Shown one piece after another: positions 22,389 through 31,121 of a stretch of 64,000 nucleotides of DNA (position 1 is its first letter; every line of letters starts with the position of its first letter). The notes under the pieces were generated by a model, which had not been told where the DNA came from, did no database searches, and saw only the letters and a program-made list of their open reading frames with translations. The position numbers and the translations under genes are program-made. The DNA is from Weissella viridescens (GTDB lineage: Bacteria > Bacillota > Bacilli > Lactobacillales > Lactobacillaceae), in NCBI RefSeq assembly GCF_003862435.1, contig NZ_RHGY01000007.1, forward strand, positions 32,228-96,227, given 5' to 3'.

Positions 22389-24982
22389 TAAAAGCTGAGT
22401 GGGAAAAATTAAAGAAAAACAAGTTACTTCGCTTTGCGATGATTGTCATCATGTTGATTCCGGCAATTTATTCAGTTATTTTCTTGAAGTCAATGTGGAA
22501 TCCATATGGCTCTTTGGATAAATTGCCAGTGGCGGTTGTTAATCAAGACAAGAGCGTCAAGGTTGATGGTAAAAAGATTGATATTGGAAAATCAATGGCT
22601 AACAACTTAGTTGATAGTAAGAGTTTGGATTTCCAAAAAGTTGATCAAAAAGAAGCTGATAAGAAATTAAATGAAGGTAAGTACTATTTGGAAATCATCA
22701 TTCCTAAGGATTTTTCGAAGAATTCGGAAACTTTGATGGATGATAATCCAAAGCAAATGCAATTAAAGTACAAGACCAGCGCAGGAAACAACTTCATCGG
22801 TTCAAAAATTGGTGAAGGTGCCATGAATGAAATCAAAGCTGATGTACAAAGTGAAGTAACCAAGGCTTATGCAAAAGCCGTCTTGACTGGCTTTAAACAA
22901 GCTGGAAAAGGTATGCAAAAGGCAGCTGATGGTTCAGCTAAACTTGGCGATGGTTTGCAAAAAGCAAGTAACGGTTCAAAGAGCCTAGCTGATGGTGCAA
23001 ACAAGCTTGGTAACGGTGCTGGTCAACTTGGACAAGGATTGGGGCAATACACCAATGGTGTTGCTCAATTAAATGCAGGTGGTCAAAAGCTTGCTGGTGG
23101 TCTATCTGAACTAAATAGTAAAGGTGGTCAACTACAGTCAGGTGCCGGTTCACTTGCTGGTGGCTTAGGCCAATACACTGGTGGTGTTTCAAAGCTAAAC
23201 CAAGGTGGTCAATCACTTGCCAGTGGCTTAGGTCAATATACTGGTGGTGTTTCAAAACTTAACCAAGGTGGTCAATCATTAGCAAATGGCTTAGGTCAAT
23301 ATACTGGTGGCGTTTCAAAGTTAGTGAATGGAAGTTCACAATTAAATTCTGGAATCCAACAATATACGGCAGGGGTTAGTTCTGCCCAAGCGGGTAGTGC
23401 AAAGCTAACGGAATCATTAAATACACTCAATAGTAGTGTTAACGGTGGCGGTCAAAGCTTAAGTTCAGCAGCAGCCCAATATAAGGCTGAAGTTGATAAG
23501 CTACGTCAAGCCCAAAACGGTGGGAATAGTGCTGCCTTAACAGCTAAGTTAAGTGCCATGGCAGGTCAGATTCAAAGTTTGGCTGCTTTGGAGAATGCTT
23601 CTAACTTAACTGCAGCACAAAAGCAAACCATTTCTTCTAATGTAAGTGGTTTGACAGCGAACTTGAATGCTGTTCAATCTGAATTGCAAAGTGCTTCTGG
23701 TCAAACGAATAATTTGGCTAAGCTAGCTGATGGATATGATCAACTCTATGCCGGTATGCAAAAAGCCTTCGGCGGTGTATCTGAACTTTCATCAGGCGCT
23801 AATTCGTTGAATGGCGGTTTGAGTCAGCTTAATGAAAAGAGTGCTGGTCTTAAGCAAGGTGGGGCTGAAGTTTATAATGGCTTAACCCAACTTGATAGTA
23901 AGAGTGGCGAGATTCAATCAGGAGCTAGTCAACTTGCCGGTGGCCTAGGACAACTAGACAGCAAGAGCGGACAACTTCAATCAGGAGCTAATCAACTTGC
24001 TGGTGGTCTGGGACAACTAGACAGTAAGAGCGGACAACTTCAATCAGGAGCGAACCAATTAGCTAGTGGGCTTGGTCAATACACTGGTGGTGTTTCACAA
24101 CTAAACCAAGGTGGTCAACAACTCGCTGGTGGCTTAGGTCAATTGAATGCTAAGGGTGCCCAAATCTATGATGCCGCACAACAACTTGCTGCCGGTGGTG
24201 GTAAGCTAACAGCTGGGGCAAACCAGCTGTCAGTTGGCTTGGTTTCTGCCGATAAGGGTGCTGATAAGCTTTCAAAGGGCTTGAACGATGGTGCTGAAAA
24301 GATTGGCAAGGTCAAGGATAATAAGAAGACCGTTAACATGTTTGGTAAGCCATTGAAGGTAAAGCATCATGACTCAACCAACACAAAGAATAACGGTTAT
24401 GGTATGGCACCATATATGCTTTCAATCTACTTGTATGTTGGAATGATTACATTAATGGCAATTATCAATGTCTTTGATCCAGCGATTGTGCCACCTAAGA
24501 GTTCACTAGGTTGGTGGTTCAGTAAGTTCATGGTTCCATTTGCATTGTCAATTGGATCAGCTACGATTGTATTCGTTGCATCAATCTTACTCGTGGGTAT
24601 CCATCCACTTGAACCATTTAAGTTCTTAGTAGTACTCATCATAAGTTCCATCGCCGACATGACGATACTGTTCTTGTTGAATGTCTGCTTAGGAAAGTTA
24701 GGAACATTCCTAGCCTTGATTTTGATGGTCTTGCAGCTTTCTGCATCAGGGGGAACTTACCCAATGCAGTTAACAACACCATTCTATCGGGCAATTCATC
24801 CATACATGCCAATGACGTACTCAATTGAGGGACTACGTGCAACCATCTCTACTGGAGATAGTATTGTGCAACCAATGTTGATTCTCATTGCTATCAGTAT
24901 TGTCTTAGCCGGTTTGTCATACCTATTCTTCAGAATGCAAATGAAGAAGCGCTTCAGGTTTGACTTGCAAGACGAAGCTTAA
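22385..24982 (+). CDS. YhgE/Pip domain membrane protein with heptad-type repeats
   Basis: 865 aa. One N-terminal helix (about 15-35) is followed by a large extracellular region (about 40-660) and then about five C-terminal helices (about 675-850) of the ABC-2 permease type. The extracellular part starts with the YhgE/Pip N-domain (PVAVVNQDKS) and continues as a long repeat array: units such as GLGQYTGGVSKLNQ and GQLQSGANQLAGG. These match the Leu/Gly-rich heptads seen in phage infection protein Pip and YhgE. The family acts in the envelope as a phage receptor in lactococci and in ESX-type secretion or export elsewhere. AAAGGAG precedes the ATG. Confidence 0.87.
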   Translation: MIKAEWEKLKKNKLLRFAMIVIMLIPAIYSVIFLKSMWNPYGSLDKLPVAVVNQDKSVKVDGKKIDIGKSMANNLVDSKSLDFQKVDQKEADKKLNEGKYYLEIIIPKDFSKNSETLMDDNPKQMQLKYKTSAGNNFIGSKIGEGAMNEIKADVQSEVTKAYAKAVLTGFKQAGKGMQKAADGSAKLGDGLQKASNGSKSLADGANKLGNGAGQLGQGLGQYTNGVAQLNAGGQKLAGGLSELNSKGGQLQSGAGSLAGGLGQYTGGVSKLNQGGQSLASGLGQYTGGVSKLNQGGQSLANGLGQYTGGVSKLVNGSSQLNSGIQQYTAGVSSAQAGSAKLTESLNTLNSSVNGGGQSLSSAAAQYKAEVDKLRQAQNGGNSAALTAKLSAMAGQIQSLAALENASNLTAAQKQTISSNVSGLTANLNAVQSELQSASGQTNNLAKLADGYDQLYAGMQKAFGGVSELSSGANSLNGGLSQLNEKSAGLKQGGAEVYNGLTQLDSKSGEIQSGASQLAGGLGQLDSKSGQLQSGANQLAGGLGQLDSKSGQLQSGANQLASGLGQYTGGVSQLNQGGQQLAGGLGQLNAKGAQIYDAAQQLAAGGGKLTAGANQLSVGLVSADKGADKLSKGLNDGAEKIGKVKDNKKTVNMFGKPLKVKHHDSTNTKNNGYGMAPYMLSIYLYVGMITLMAIINVFDPAIVPPKSSLGWWFSKFMVPFALSIGSATIVFVASILLVGIHPLEPFKFLVVLIISSIADMTILFLLNVCLGKLGTFLALILMVLQLSASGGTYPMQLTTPFYRAIHPYMPMTYSIEGLRATISTGDSIVQPMLILIAISIVLAGLSYLFFRMQMKKRFRFDLQDEA
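23100..23325 (+). repeat. near-identical 63-bp tandem repeats, first block
   Basis: About three and a half copies of a 63-bp (21-residue, three-heptad) unit encoding GLGQYTGGVSKLNQGGQSLA. Copies differ by a few mostly silent bases, which indicates recent duplication or gene conversion. Confidence 0.8.
23878..24165 (+). repeat. near-identical 63-bp tandem repeats, second block
   Basis: Three copies of a 63-bp unit encoding QLDSKSGQLQSGANQLAGGL, then one QYTGGVSQLNQGG unit like the first block. Two adjacent copies are almost identical at the DNA level. Confidence 0.8.
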
Positions 24983-24985
24983 ATT

Positions 24986-25020
24986 GAAAAAGACTATGAA
25001 TAACTTCATAGTCTTTTTTT
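24986..25020 (+). terminator. terminator of the Rrf2-YhgE operon
   Basis: AAAAGACTATGAA pairs with TTCATAGTCTTTT around a 4-nt loop, followed by a T-run. Confidence 0.88.
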
Positions 25021-25037
25021 GTAACTAAATTTGCAAT

Positions 25038-25075
25038 AAAAATGACGTCCTACGTTTTTGGTAGGACGTCATTTT
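25038..25075 (-). terminator. terminator of the multidrug exporter unit
   Basis: AAAATGACGTCCTAC pairs with GTAGGACGTCATTTT around a short loop, just past the ABC exporter stop on the minus strand. Confidence 0.8.
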
Positions 25076-25082
25076 GTTTAAT

Positions 25083-26845
25083 TTAAGCTTTGAATTGAAT
25101 TTTTACATAATCACGATAGAGGGGAAGCGTGTCCATTAATTGCTGATGCGTTCCGTTTCCACTAACTTGACCATGGTCGATGAAATAAATATTATCCGCA
25201 TCGACAATTGTACTTAAACGATGGGCGATTGTTAAGGTTGTACGATCCTTCATTAAATCAGCTAAAGCTTTCTGTACCATTGCTTCAGACTCAGAATCAA
25301 GACTAGCCGTTGCCTCATCTAACATGAGAATTTTCGGATTCCGGAGAAAGGCACGCGCAATGGCTAATCGTTGACGTTGACCCCCACTGACCTTAATCCC
25401 ACGTTCACCAACTTCAGTATCTAAGCCATCTGGCATTTCAGCAACAAATTTATCAGCGTAGGCTAAACTGAGGACATGCCAGAGCGCATTATCACTAAAT
25501 GTTTGTTCATCTAATCCGTAGGTTAGATTTTGACGGATGGTTCCAGCCATGATGGAAGAATCTTGACTCACAAAACCAATTTGTGAACGCCAATCGTAGA
25601 GGCTTAGCTCGTCAATGTTTTGGCCACCAATGGTTAACTGACCAGCTGTGGGTTCATAGAAACGTTCGATTAAACTGAAAATAGTTGATTTACCACCACC
25701 AGAAGGTCCAGCGAAAGCAACCACAGTGTTTGGTTTTGCTTCAATATTTAAGTCAGTCAAAATAGCCTTGCCAGTTTCATAGCTAAAATCAACATGTTCT
25801 AAGCGAAGCGTTTTATCGGCAAGGCTAACATGGTTGGCGCCGGATAATAATTGTTCCTCAGGTTCAGCTAAAACTTCACGCACACGTTCGGTTGAGCCAG
25901 CAGCTTTAGAAAGTGTGGTGAAGAATTGCGCCACAATGGCGATGGGACTCATAATTTGGAAGAGGTACATGAGGAAGGAAACCATAGTTCCCATCGACAT
26001 ACTGCCATTCATGACACGGATAGCAGCATATCCGAGGGACCGACAATTACGGCTAACATCATTGAAGACATAATTGGTCCGACGATTGAATCATAAATGG
26101 CCTCTTTCAGACCGATATGATAAAGGTCGGTAATGTGCTTTTGACCATGTTTACTTTCATGTGGTTCAGCATCAGATGTTTTTACCAAGCGAATCTCGCT
26201 CAAGGTTTCATCGCTCACGCCGCTAAACTTTGAGAGCGCATCTTGACGTTGACGACCAACTTCGCCGGCTTTTTTCATAATGGGTAACATAATTAACATG
26301 GTGACAGGGACCGTGATAAACATAATTGCCGTCATTTTCCAATCCATTAATGCCATGATAATCAAGGCGCCAAAGAATTGAAGTAGCGCATTTATCATTT
26401 GTGGAAAGGCATTCGCAAGTAGATCCTTAATTTGAGTGGTGTCATTAATCAAGCGCGAAGTCATTTCACCTGATTTAACATTGTCATAGTAGCTAACATG
26501 TAATCGAATGAGTTTATTCCATAATGTTTCTCGCAATTTTGCAACGACGTCTTCCCCAAAAAAGCTCAAGACAATCCCAGAAAGTGAACTGAGCACGGCA
26601 CTCGCGATAAAAAGACCAAGCACTAAGATAATTAACATCGGGCTAATACCGTCTTTGAGATTATTCACAACGGATTGCGCCAATTTTGGAACGGCTAATT
26701 GGGCTAAGCTAGCGATTAAACCAATGGCTAAGCCGAGATAAAGTTGCCAATATTTGGGTTTTGTATTTTTTAATAGGTTAAAAAAGGCCTTTAAATCAAA
26801 CTTTTGTTTGGTATGCGGACGCTCTTGTAATTCATGTTGTGCCAT
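25083..26845 (-). pseudogene. LmrA/BmrA-type multidrug ABC exporter split by a frameshift
   Basis: Two abutting minus-strand frames together give one half-transporter of about 587 residues, the usual length. The first frame (26845-26009, 278 aa) holds the N-terminal part and the first five membrane helices. The second (up to 26012) begins inside helix 6 (MYLFQIM) and holds the full ATPase: Walker A GPSGGGKST, signature SGGQRQR, Walker B ILMLDEA, switch His in AHRLS. The break lies at a CCC run (26038-26036). One added C would restore a typical sequence, VGPLGYAAIRVMNG. The same change could be a sequencing error or a genuine inactivating deletion. It follows a MarR gene by 16 nt with AAGGAG before the ATG. 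Confidence 0.8.
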
Positions 26846-26861
26846 GGGAAGCTCCTTTTAA

Positions 26862-27380
26862 TTAGCGTTTATTTTGGCGCATGCCTGGTCGCCAACCGTG
26901 ATGCTGTGCAATATGTTGGATTTCCATCCAATCCAAATCATTGACGAAAGTCGTTAATTTATTTAGTAACAGGATGAGATCTTGTTTTTCCGAATCTGAG
27001 AGTCCTGAAAAAATGGCCGTAGAAAGTTCATCTGAAAAATGAGCGAGCTCTTGGAACTGTTGGTGACCATCTGAACTTAATTTAACTAATGACGACCGCT
27101 TATCACGGGGATTAGGTATCCGTTCAATGTAGTGGTGATGTTCAAGATGCTTGACCATCACACTGACTGAGCTTGGTTTGATGTCTAACATTTCTGAGAT
27201 GTCCGTGTTGGATAAACCATCTGGGTGTTCACGCAGTAAATGTAAGAGGCGTAGTTGACCGCGTCCAGCTTCTTGATTGCGATGCGCCAAAAATTGTCCT
27301 TGACGTTTTACCGTCAGGGCAAACGGCCGATTTTGGGATAGTCGACCAAAGCTATCAAGTAAATCAGTATTAAGTGTCAT
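26862..27380 (-). CDS. MarR family transcriptional regulator
   Basis: 172 aa. Winged helix region at about 55-115: TDISEMLDIKPSSVSVMVKHL (recognition helix) and the wing RIPNPRDKRSSLVKLS with the conserved D-R residues. It is the first gene of an operon with the multidrug ABC exporter, as in LmrR/BmrR-type local control. AAAGGAG lies 8 nt before the ATG. The upstream region contains inverted TTAGTTAG sites, the probable operator. Confidence 0.88.
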   Translation of the reverse strand: MTLNTDLLDSFGRLSQNRPFALTVKRQGQFLAHRNQEAGRGQLRLLHLLREHPDGLSNTDISEMLDIKPSSVSVMVKHLEHHHYIERIPNPRDKRSSLVKLSSDGHQQFQELAHFSDELSTAIFSGLSDSEKQDLILLLNKLTTFVNDLDWMEIQHIAQHHGWRPGMRQNKR

Positions 27381-27401
27381 GATTGAAACTCCTTTATCTG
27401 A

Positions 27402-27437
27402 ATTTAGTTAGACTAGTGAAATCTAAACTAACTAAAT
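27402..27437. promoter_or_regulatory. inverted repeat operator upstream of marR
   Basis: ATTTAGTTAG (27402-27411) and its exact complement CTAACTAAAT (27428-27437) are 16 bp apart. They overlap the minus-strand promoter region (-35-like TTGCAC near 27446, -10 within TTTAGATTT). Further TTAGTTAG/CTAAC half-sites lie at 27461-27471, 27484-27493 and 27610-27619. Confidence 0.7.
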
Positions 27438-27576
27438 TGAAGTGCAATGAGTAGCATAGTCGTTTAGTTAGCCTCTGTCAACGAAAACTAACGTCTTTTT
27501 TTAATTAGTGATCATATGCCTGCGCTTGTGCTGAAAAACGAGTTTTTTAAATGGATGGGGTTCGGCACAAAAAGAC

Positions 27577-27619
27577 TTGATTATCCAACATATTAGGTTA
27601 AAATTAACTTTAGTTAGTT
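27577..27619 (+). promoter_or_regulatory. promoter and TTAGTTAG site of the UvrX-YolD operon
   Basis: -35 TTGATT and -10 TAAAAT are separated by 16 nt. Directly after them comes TTAGTTAGTTTTAACT, which contains the same TTAGTTAG word as the marR operator and an AGTTA-N4-TAACT inverted repeat. No Gram-positive LexA box (CGAACN4GTTCG) is seen. Confidence 0.55.
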
Positions 27620-27637
27620 TTAACTGGAGGTGTCAGG

Positions 27638-28945
27638 ATGTTTCCGACAGAAAATGAAGCACGGCGTAAAATATTGATGATTGATAGTAAGAGTTTTTAT
27701 GCGAGCTGTGAATGCCTATCACTCGGTTTGAATCCGATGAAGGCATTGTTAGTGGTAATGAGTCAGGCGGATAATATAAATGGTGGATTGGTGCTTGCTT
27801 CATCGCCAATGGCTAAAAAGACGTTTGGTATTTCTAATGTGACGCGGCACCGGGATTTACCAGATGATCCACGCTTGATTATTGTGCCACCACGCATGAA
27901 TTACTATATTAAAGAGAATAAAAAGGTTAATGACATTTTTCGGGAGTTTGTGGCTGAGGAGGATTTACAGCTCTATTCGATTGATGAATCTATTTTAGAT
28001 GTCACTGATTCGTGGGGGTACCTGCAAACGAAGTATGGACATGATTTAACGTTGCGTCGTTTGGCACGAATCATTCAATTAGAAGTCAAACAACGCCTGG
28101 GCTTATATTTGACCGTCGGTATTGGTGAAAATCCTACTATGGCTAAGTTGGCATTAGATTTGGAAGCAAAACATAATCACAGTTTGATTGGTGAATGGCA
28201 CTATGAAGATGTTCCCACTAAATTATGGTCAGTAAATGAACTGAGTGATGTTTGGAGTATTGGACGGCGCACCGCAAAAAAACTGAATCAAATGGGATTA
28301 TGTTGTATGGGTGATATTGCGTTAGCTGATCCGCAATTCTTAATCAATCGATTTGGTGTTAAAGGTGCTGATTTATTCGCACTAGCTTGGGGTGTTGATC
28401 GTAGTCGCTTGTCAGATAAATATCAGCCTCAAGGTGCAAGTATTTCAAATAGTCAGGTGTTGCCACGTGATTATGTTAAAGCGAGTGAAATAAAAAATGT
28501 CATTCGCGAAATAGGCGAACAGATTTCCGCGCGATTACGTGCAAAAGGCCAAGCATGTCAGGTGGTTCATCTATATATTGGGGTCGCACTAACTGAGACT
28601 GAATCGGGTTTTGCTGGACAACTTAGCATTGACGTAACAAATCGTTCGAAACGAATCGTCGGGGCACTTTACCAGTTGTTTGATGCGCACTATGCTGGGC
28701 AAAGTATTCGGCATATCGGTGTATCAGTTGGCAAGCTCATTCCTGATGTCGCAGAACAAATGGATTTGTTTATTGAGCCAGAAATCAATATAAAAGAACA
28801 AACGATTGAACACGTAGTCGATGATATTCGACACAAATTCGGCACCACAGCTATTGTGAAATTGGCTTCAACGGATGATGGTGGAACGATGATTAATCGT
28901 GCAGGATTAGTTGGTGGGCATAGCGGGGGAAACGCATATGGATAG
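27638..28945 (+). CDS. Y-family DNA polymerase, UvrX/UmuC-like
   Basis: 435 aa. Palm motifs carry the catalytic acids: IDSKSFYAS (about 15) and YSIDES (about 110). The helix-hairpin-helix region (SVNELSDVWSIGRRTAKKL, about 200-225) and a little-finger domain follow. The architecture is that of UmuC-like polymerases of Firmicutes (UvrX/YqjW), which bypass DNA lesions. It pairs with a YolD-like gene, a common association (yqjW-yqjX). GGAGGT precedes the ATG. Regulation may involve TTAGTTAG sites, since no LexA box is visible. Confidence 0.9.
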   Translation: MFPTENEARRKILMIDSKSFYASCECLSLGLNPMKALLVVMSQADNINGGLVLASSPMAKKTFGISNVTRHRDLPDDPRLIIVPPRMNYYIKENKKVNDIFREFVAEEDLQLYSIDESILDVTDSWGYLQTKYGHDLTLRRLARIIQLEVKQRLGLYLTVGIGENPTMAKLALDLEAKHNHSLIGEWHYEDVPTKLWSVNELSDVWSIGRRTAKKLNQMGLCCMGDIALADPQFLINRFGVKGADLFALAWGVDRSRLSDKYQPQGASISNSQVLPRDYVKASEIKNVIREIGEQISARLRAKGQACQVVHLYIGVALTETESGFAGQLSIDVTNRSKRIVGALYQLFDAHYAGQSIRHIGVSVGKLIPDVAEQMDLFIEPEINIKEQTIEHVVDDIRHKFGTTAIVKLASTDDGGTMINRAGLVGGHSGGNAYG

Positions 28946-29324
28946 TAAGGCAAATTCAGCTGCTTTTTTACGGGCTAAAGATTTTTTTGAAAAAACCTAT
29001 CGTGATCGTGGCATGGTCAAGTGGCAAGGATTTTACCTATCCGATCATGTGGAGGATGTTGCCAAATATACTGAAAAAACCGCTGAGGTTGAAGCGCGCA
29101 CCGCGATGCCAAGAATGGATGAAATGGAAATTGATCACATATTGACGCATGCTTATGCTAACCATGAAGTTGTTCGGGTACAGCGTATTCATTGCGATGA
29201 GCTAGGTCACCTGACCCCTATGGTTCAAGGGAAGGTAACGGGCTATTGGGAGAATAACATCTACATAGGCAACGAAATGATTGCATTTGATGACATCAAT
29301 TGGTGTGAATGCGTAAATGCCTAA
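28938..29324 (+). CDS. YolD-like family protein
   Basis: 128 aa. The ATG at 28938 overlaps the end of the polymerase gene by 8 nt. The protein carries RGMVKWQGFYLSDHVE near its start and ends in IAFDDINWCECV, as in YolD/YqjX proteins that accompany UmuC-like polymerases. The biochemical role is not established; it is suspected to act as a partner, in the manner of UmuD. GGGGGA precedes the start. Confidence 0.82.
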   Translation: MDSKANSAAFLRAKDFFEKTYRDRGMVKWQGFYLSDHVEDVAKYTEKTAEVEARTAMPRMDEMEIDHILTHAYANHEVVRVQRIHCDELGHLTPMVQGKVTGYWENNIYIGNEMIAFDDINWCECVNA

Positions 29325-29716
29325 GGTGTGAGCATGCTTTTATAGACAAACTGATGTCACTAACTGCGGTATTGAACGATGGTATAAAAAGCAGACACCA
29401 GTGATTGGCAGTTGGGATGATTCATTTTATTTAGGTTGTAGACAGGCTCCCCCGTGATGATTATGATGATGTTTTTTCAGACAAGCTTCAGTGCTTTATG
29501 AGATTGTTTGTACATAAACTTAACAAGTCGGCGCTCGATTGTGTCCATCAGTACGGCCAAGTATTCCGTCAATGATATCGTTCTTTTTGAAAGCACTAAT
29601 TCAGTGTTTTTTTTTAACAAAAGTAAAAAGGAGTAGTCTTGCCGTTACTGCGTAAATGGGCTAGTCTAAAGAGTGTTAATTATTTAGAATATTGAACTTA
29701 ATGTGTGGGAAGAAAA
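29325..29716. other. intergenic region upstream of dltE
   Basis: 392 bp. It contains a short open fragment (29331-29459, ...YRQTDVTNCGIERWYKKQ...) with no start, possibly decayed coding DNA. A weak hairpin with a nine-T run follows (29592-29615). A weak promoter-like pair TTGCCG/TAGTCT (17-nt spacer, about 29640-29668) lies before dltE. Confidence 0.4.
29592..29615 (+). terminator. weak terminator of the UvrX-YolD operon
   Basis: CACT-AATTC-AGTG hairpin followed by nine T residues, about 270 nt after yolD. The stem is short. Confidence 0.45.
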
Positions 29717-30871
29717 ATGACGTATAAAAAATTTGGATTAGTGTTAGTTGGATTAATCGGTTGTGGTTTGATTGGTGGTGGTTTAGCTTTGAGCCAAGCA
29801 AAGCCAAACAAAAAAGTGGAACACCCCACGGTCAAGAAAACAGAAAAGCGACCCGTAAAAGTTTATCGCGATGAGGGGAATCGCGAGGTCGTGCCACATG
29901 ATCAGTTGAGTCATGAACTTGAAAATCAAATCAAAGCAGCTGACTATAGTGGAACAGCGCTAGTTGTGCGGCAAAACAAGGTGGTTTTAAATAAAGGGTA
30001 TGGTGTTGGGAAGAATCAGCAGGAAAATACGGTTGAGACAGTTTACCCATTAGCATCACTGACAAAGAACTTGACGGGAATTGTGCTGCAAAAGCAGTTA
30101 CAAAAGAACCATTTAGATGGCTCAACAAAACTATCTAAGTTTTACCCTAAAGTGCCATCGGCTGATCAGACAACATTACATCAACTTTGGACGATGACTG
30201 CTGATTTATCAGATGTTCCATTTACAACGAAACCGATGAGCGAGGGTGGTTATATCAATAATGTCGCTGAACGTGTTAAAGCCAATCAACCATCGGGATC
30301 TTGGTTCTATACCTCAACGAACTTCATTCTCTTATCAGGTATTATTCGACAATTGTCTGGGCAGTCATTAACGGCGTCGTTTAAGCAGGAATTTCAGAGC
30401 AAATATCACTTTTTAAATGTACAAGAATATACCAAAAGTGATAAGCGAACGATTGGGTACAATGATCAAGGACATCCTGTCGCATTTAATGAACAACGGT
30501 TTGCACGCGAAGTGGGAACTGGGGATTTGTTTGCCACACCGTGGACGATGTATTGTTTCTTAAAAGATGAGTTTGCGGGCAAAGTATTACCTCAGTCTGA
30601 ATTGTCTAGTTTAACAACGCCACCAGCCGGTTTGAGGTATGCTGGTGGATTATATACAAGCACAGATGGACAGTCTTTTGTTGGTCACGGAAAAATGCAA
30701 GGATTTGAGCCAACTTTATTTATGGATAAAAATGGCGAAAATGCAGTGATTTTGTTTTCTAACCAAAATGATGAGCCACGCAATAAACCGCTAGCTAGTC
30801 GACTTTTTGAAACCATGAAAGCCTCAGAATCAAATGGAAACGTAGAGACTATAAATGAGGGTACTAACTAA
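29717..30871 (+). CDS. dltE: DltE-like serine hydrolase (teichoic acid D-Ala esterase family)
   Basis: 384 aa. The start at 29717 (GGGAAG upstream) gives an N-terminal signal anchor (about 5-25), so the catalytic domain is extracellular. The beta-lactamase/PBP fold carries SLTK (Ser114, Lys117) and the YTSTN motif near 198. The third motif KTG is replaced by HGKMQGF. This combination and the position just before dltX-dltABCD match DltE (PbpX2) of Lactiplantibacillus plantarum, shown to remove D-alanine from lipoteichoic acid instead of acting as a carboxypeptidase. Function is inferred by that homology. Three further paralogues lie downstream in this window. Confidence 0.82.
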   Translation: MTYKKFGLVLVGLIGCGLIGGGLALSQAKPNKKVEHPTVKKTEKRPVKVYRDEGNREVVPHDQLSHELENQIKAADYSGTALVVRQNKVVLNKGYGVGKNQQENTVETVYPLASLTKNLTGIVLQKQLQKNHLDGSTKLSKFYPKVPSADQTTLHQLWTMTADLSDVPFTTKPMSEGGYINNVAERVKANQPSGSWFYTSTNFILLSGIIRQLSGQSLTASFKQEFQSKYHFLNVQEYTKSDKRTIGYNDQGHPVAFNEQRFAREVGTGDLFATPWTMYCFLKDEFAGKVLPQSELSSLTTPPAGLRYAGGLYTSTDGQSFVGHGKMQGFEPTLFMDKNGENAVILFSNQNDEPRNKPLASRLFETMKASESNGNVETINEGTN

Positions 30872-30874
30872 ATG

Positions 30875-30917
30875 TCAATGGTAATTCTGTAATCTTTTGT
30901 GATACCATTGATATAAT
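30875..30917 (+). promoter_or_regulatory. inverted repeat abutting the dltX promoter -10
   Basis: TCAATGGTA (30875-30883) and TACCATTGA (30903-30911) form a perfect 9-bp inverted repeat with a 19-nt spacer. It ends directly at a consensus -10 TATAAT (30912-30917). It may be an operator or the end hairpin of the dltE message. The -35 is poor, as in activator-dependent promoters. Confidence 0.55.
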
Positions 30918-30964
30918 TATGAAACACTAGGTAGGGCAGATTAGAAAGTTGGAAGGACGACACA

Positions 30965-31099
30965 ATGTTTAAAAAACATACAGGCTTTTGGCTGTTTATA
31001 ATTAAAACATTATTTTACTTTGCCGTGTTATTGATTTTGTTGTATCTCTATGGCTATTCTGGCCATGGACAAGGCGGCTTTATTTATAACGAATTTTAG
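30965..31099 (+). CDS. dltX: DltX, small membrane protein of teichoic acid D-alanylation
   Basis: 44 aa. One membrane helix (about 15-31) and a C-terminal FIYNEF, the conserved end of DltX. In the D-alanylation machinery this motif is needed for D-Ala transfer across or at the membrane with DltB and DltD. GGAAGG lies upstream of the ATG. It starts 93 nt after dltE and 22 nt before dltA. Confidence 0.92.
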   Translation: MFKKHTGFWLFIIKTLFYFAVLLILLYLYGYSGHGQGGFIYNEF

Positions 31100-31121
31100 A
31101 TAGATAAGCGGAGAAAATGAG

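Noticed and set aside
22938..23330. Regular short repeats that might be read as a CRISPR array
   Set aside because: The repeats are contiguous 63-bp coding units in frame with the YhgE gene; there are no unique spacers of constant length and no cas genes.
27590..27637. LexA (SOS) box upstream of the Y-family polymerase
   Set aside because: No CGAAC-N4-GTTCG-like sequence is present; only TTAGTTAG-type words are seen.
29331..29459. Short open fragment before dltE as a real gene
   Set aside because: No start codon or ribosome site and a stop just upstream; kept only as a possible remnant in the intergenic note.
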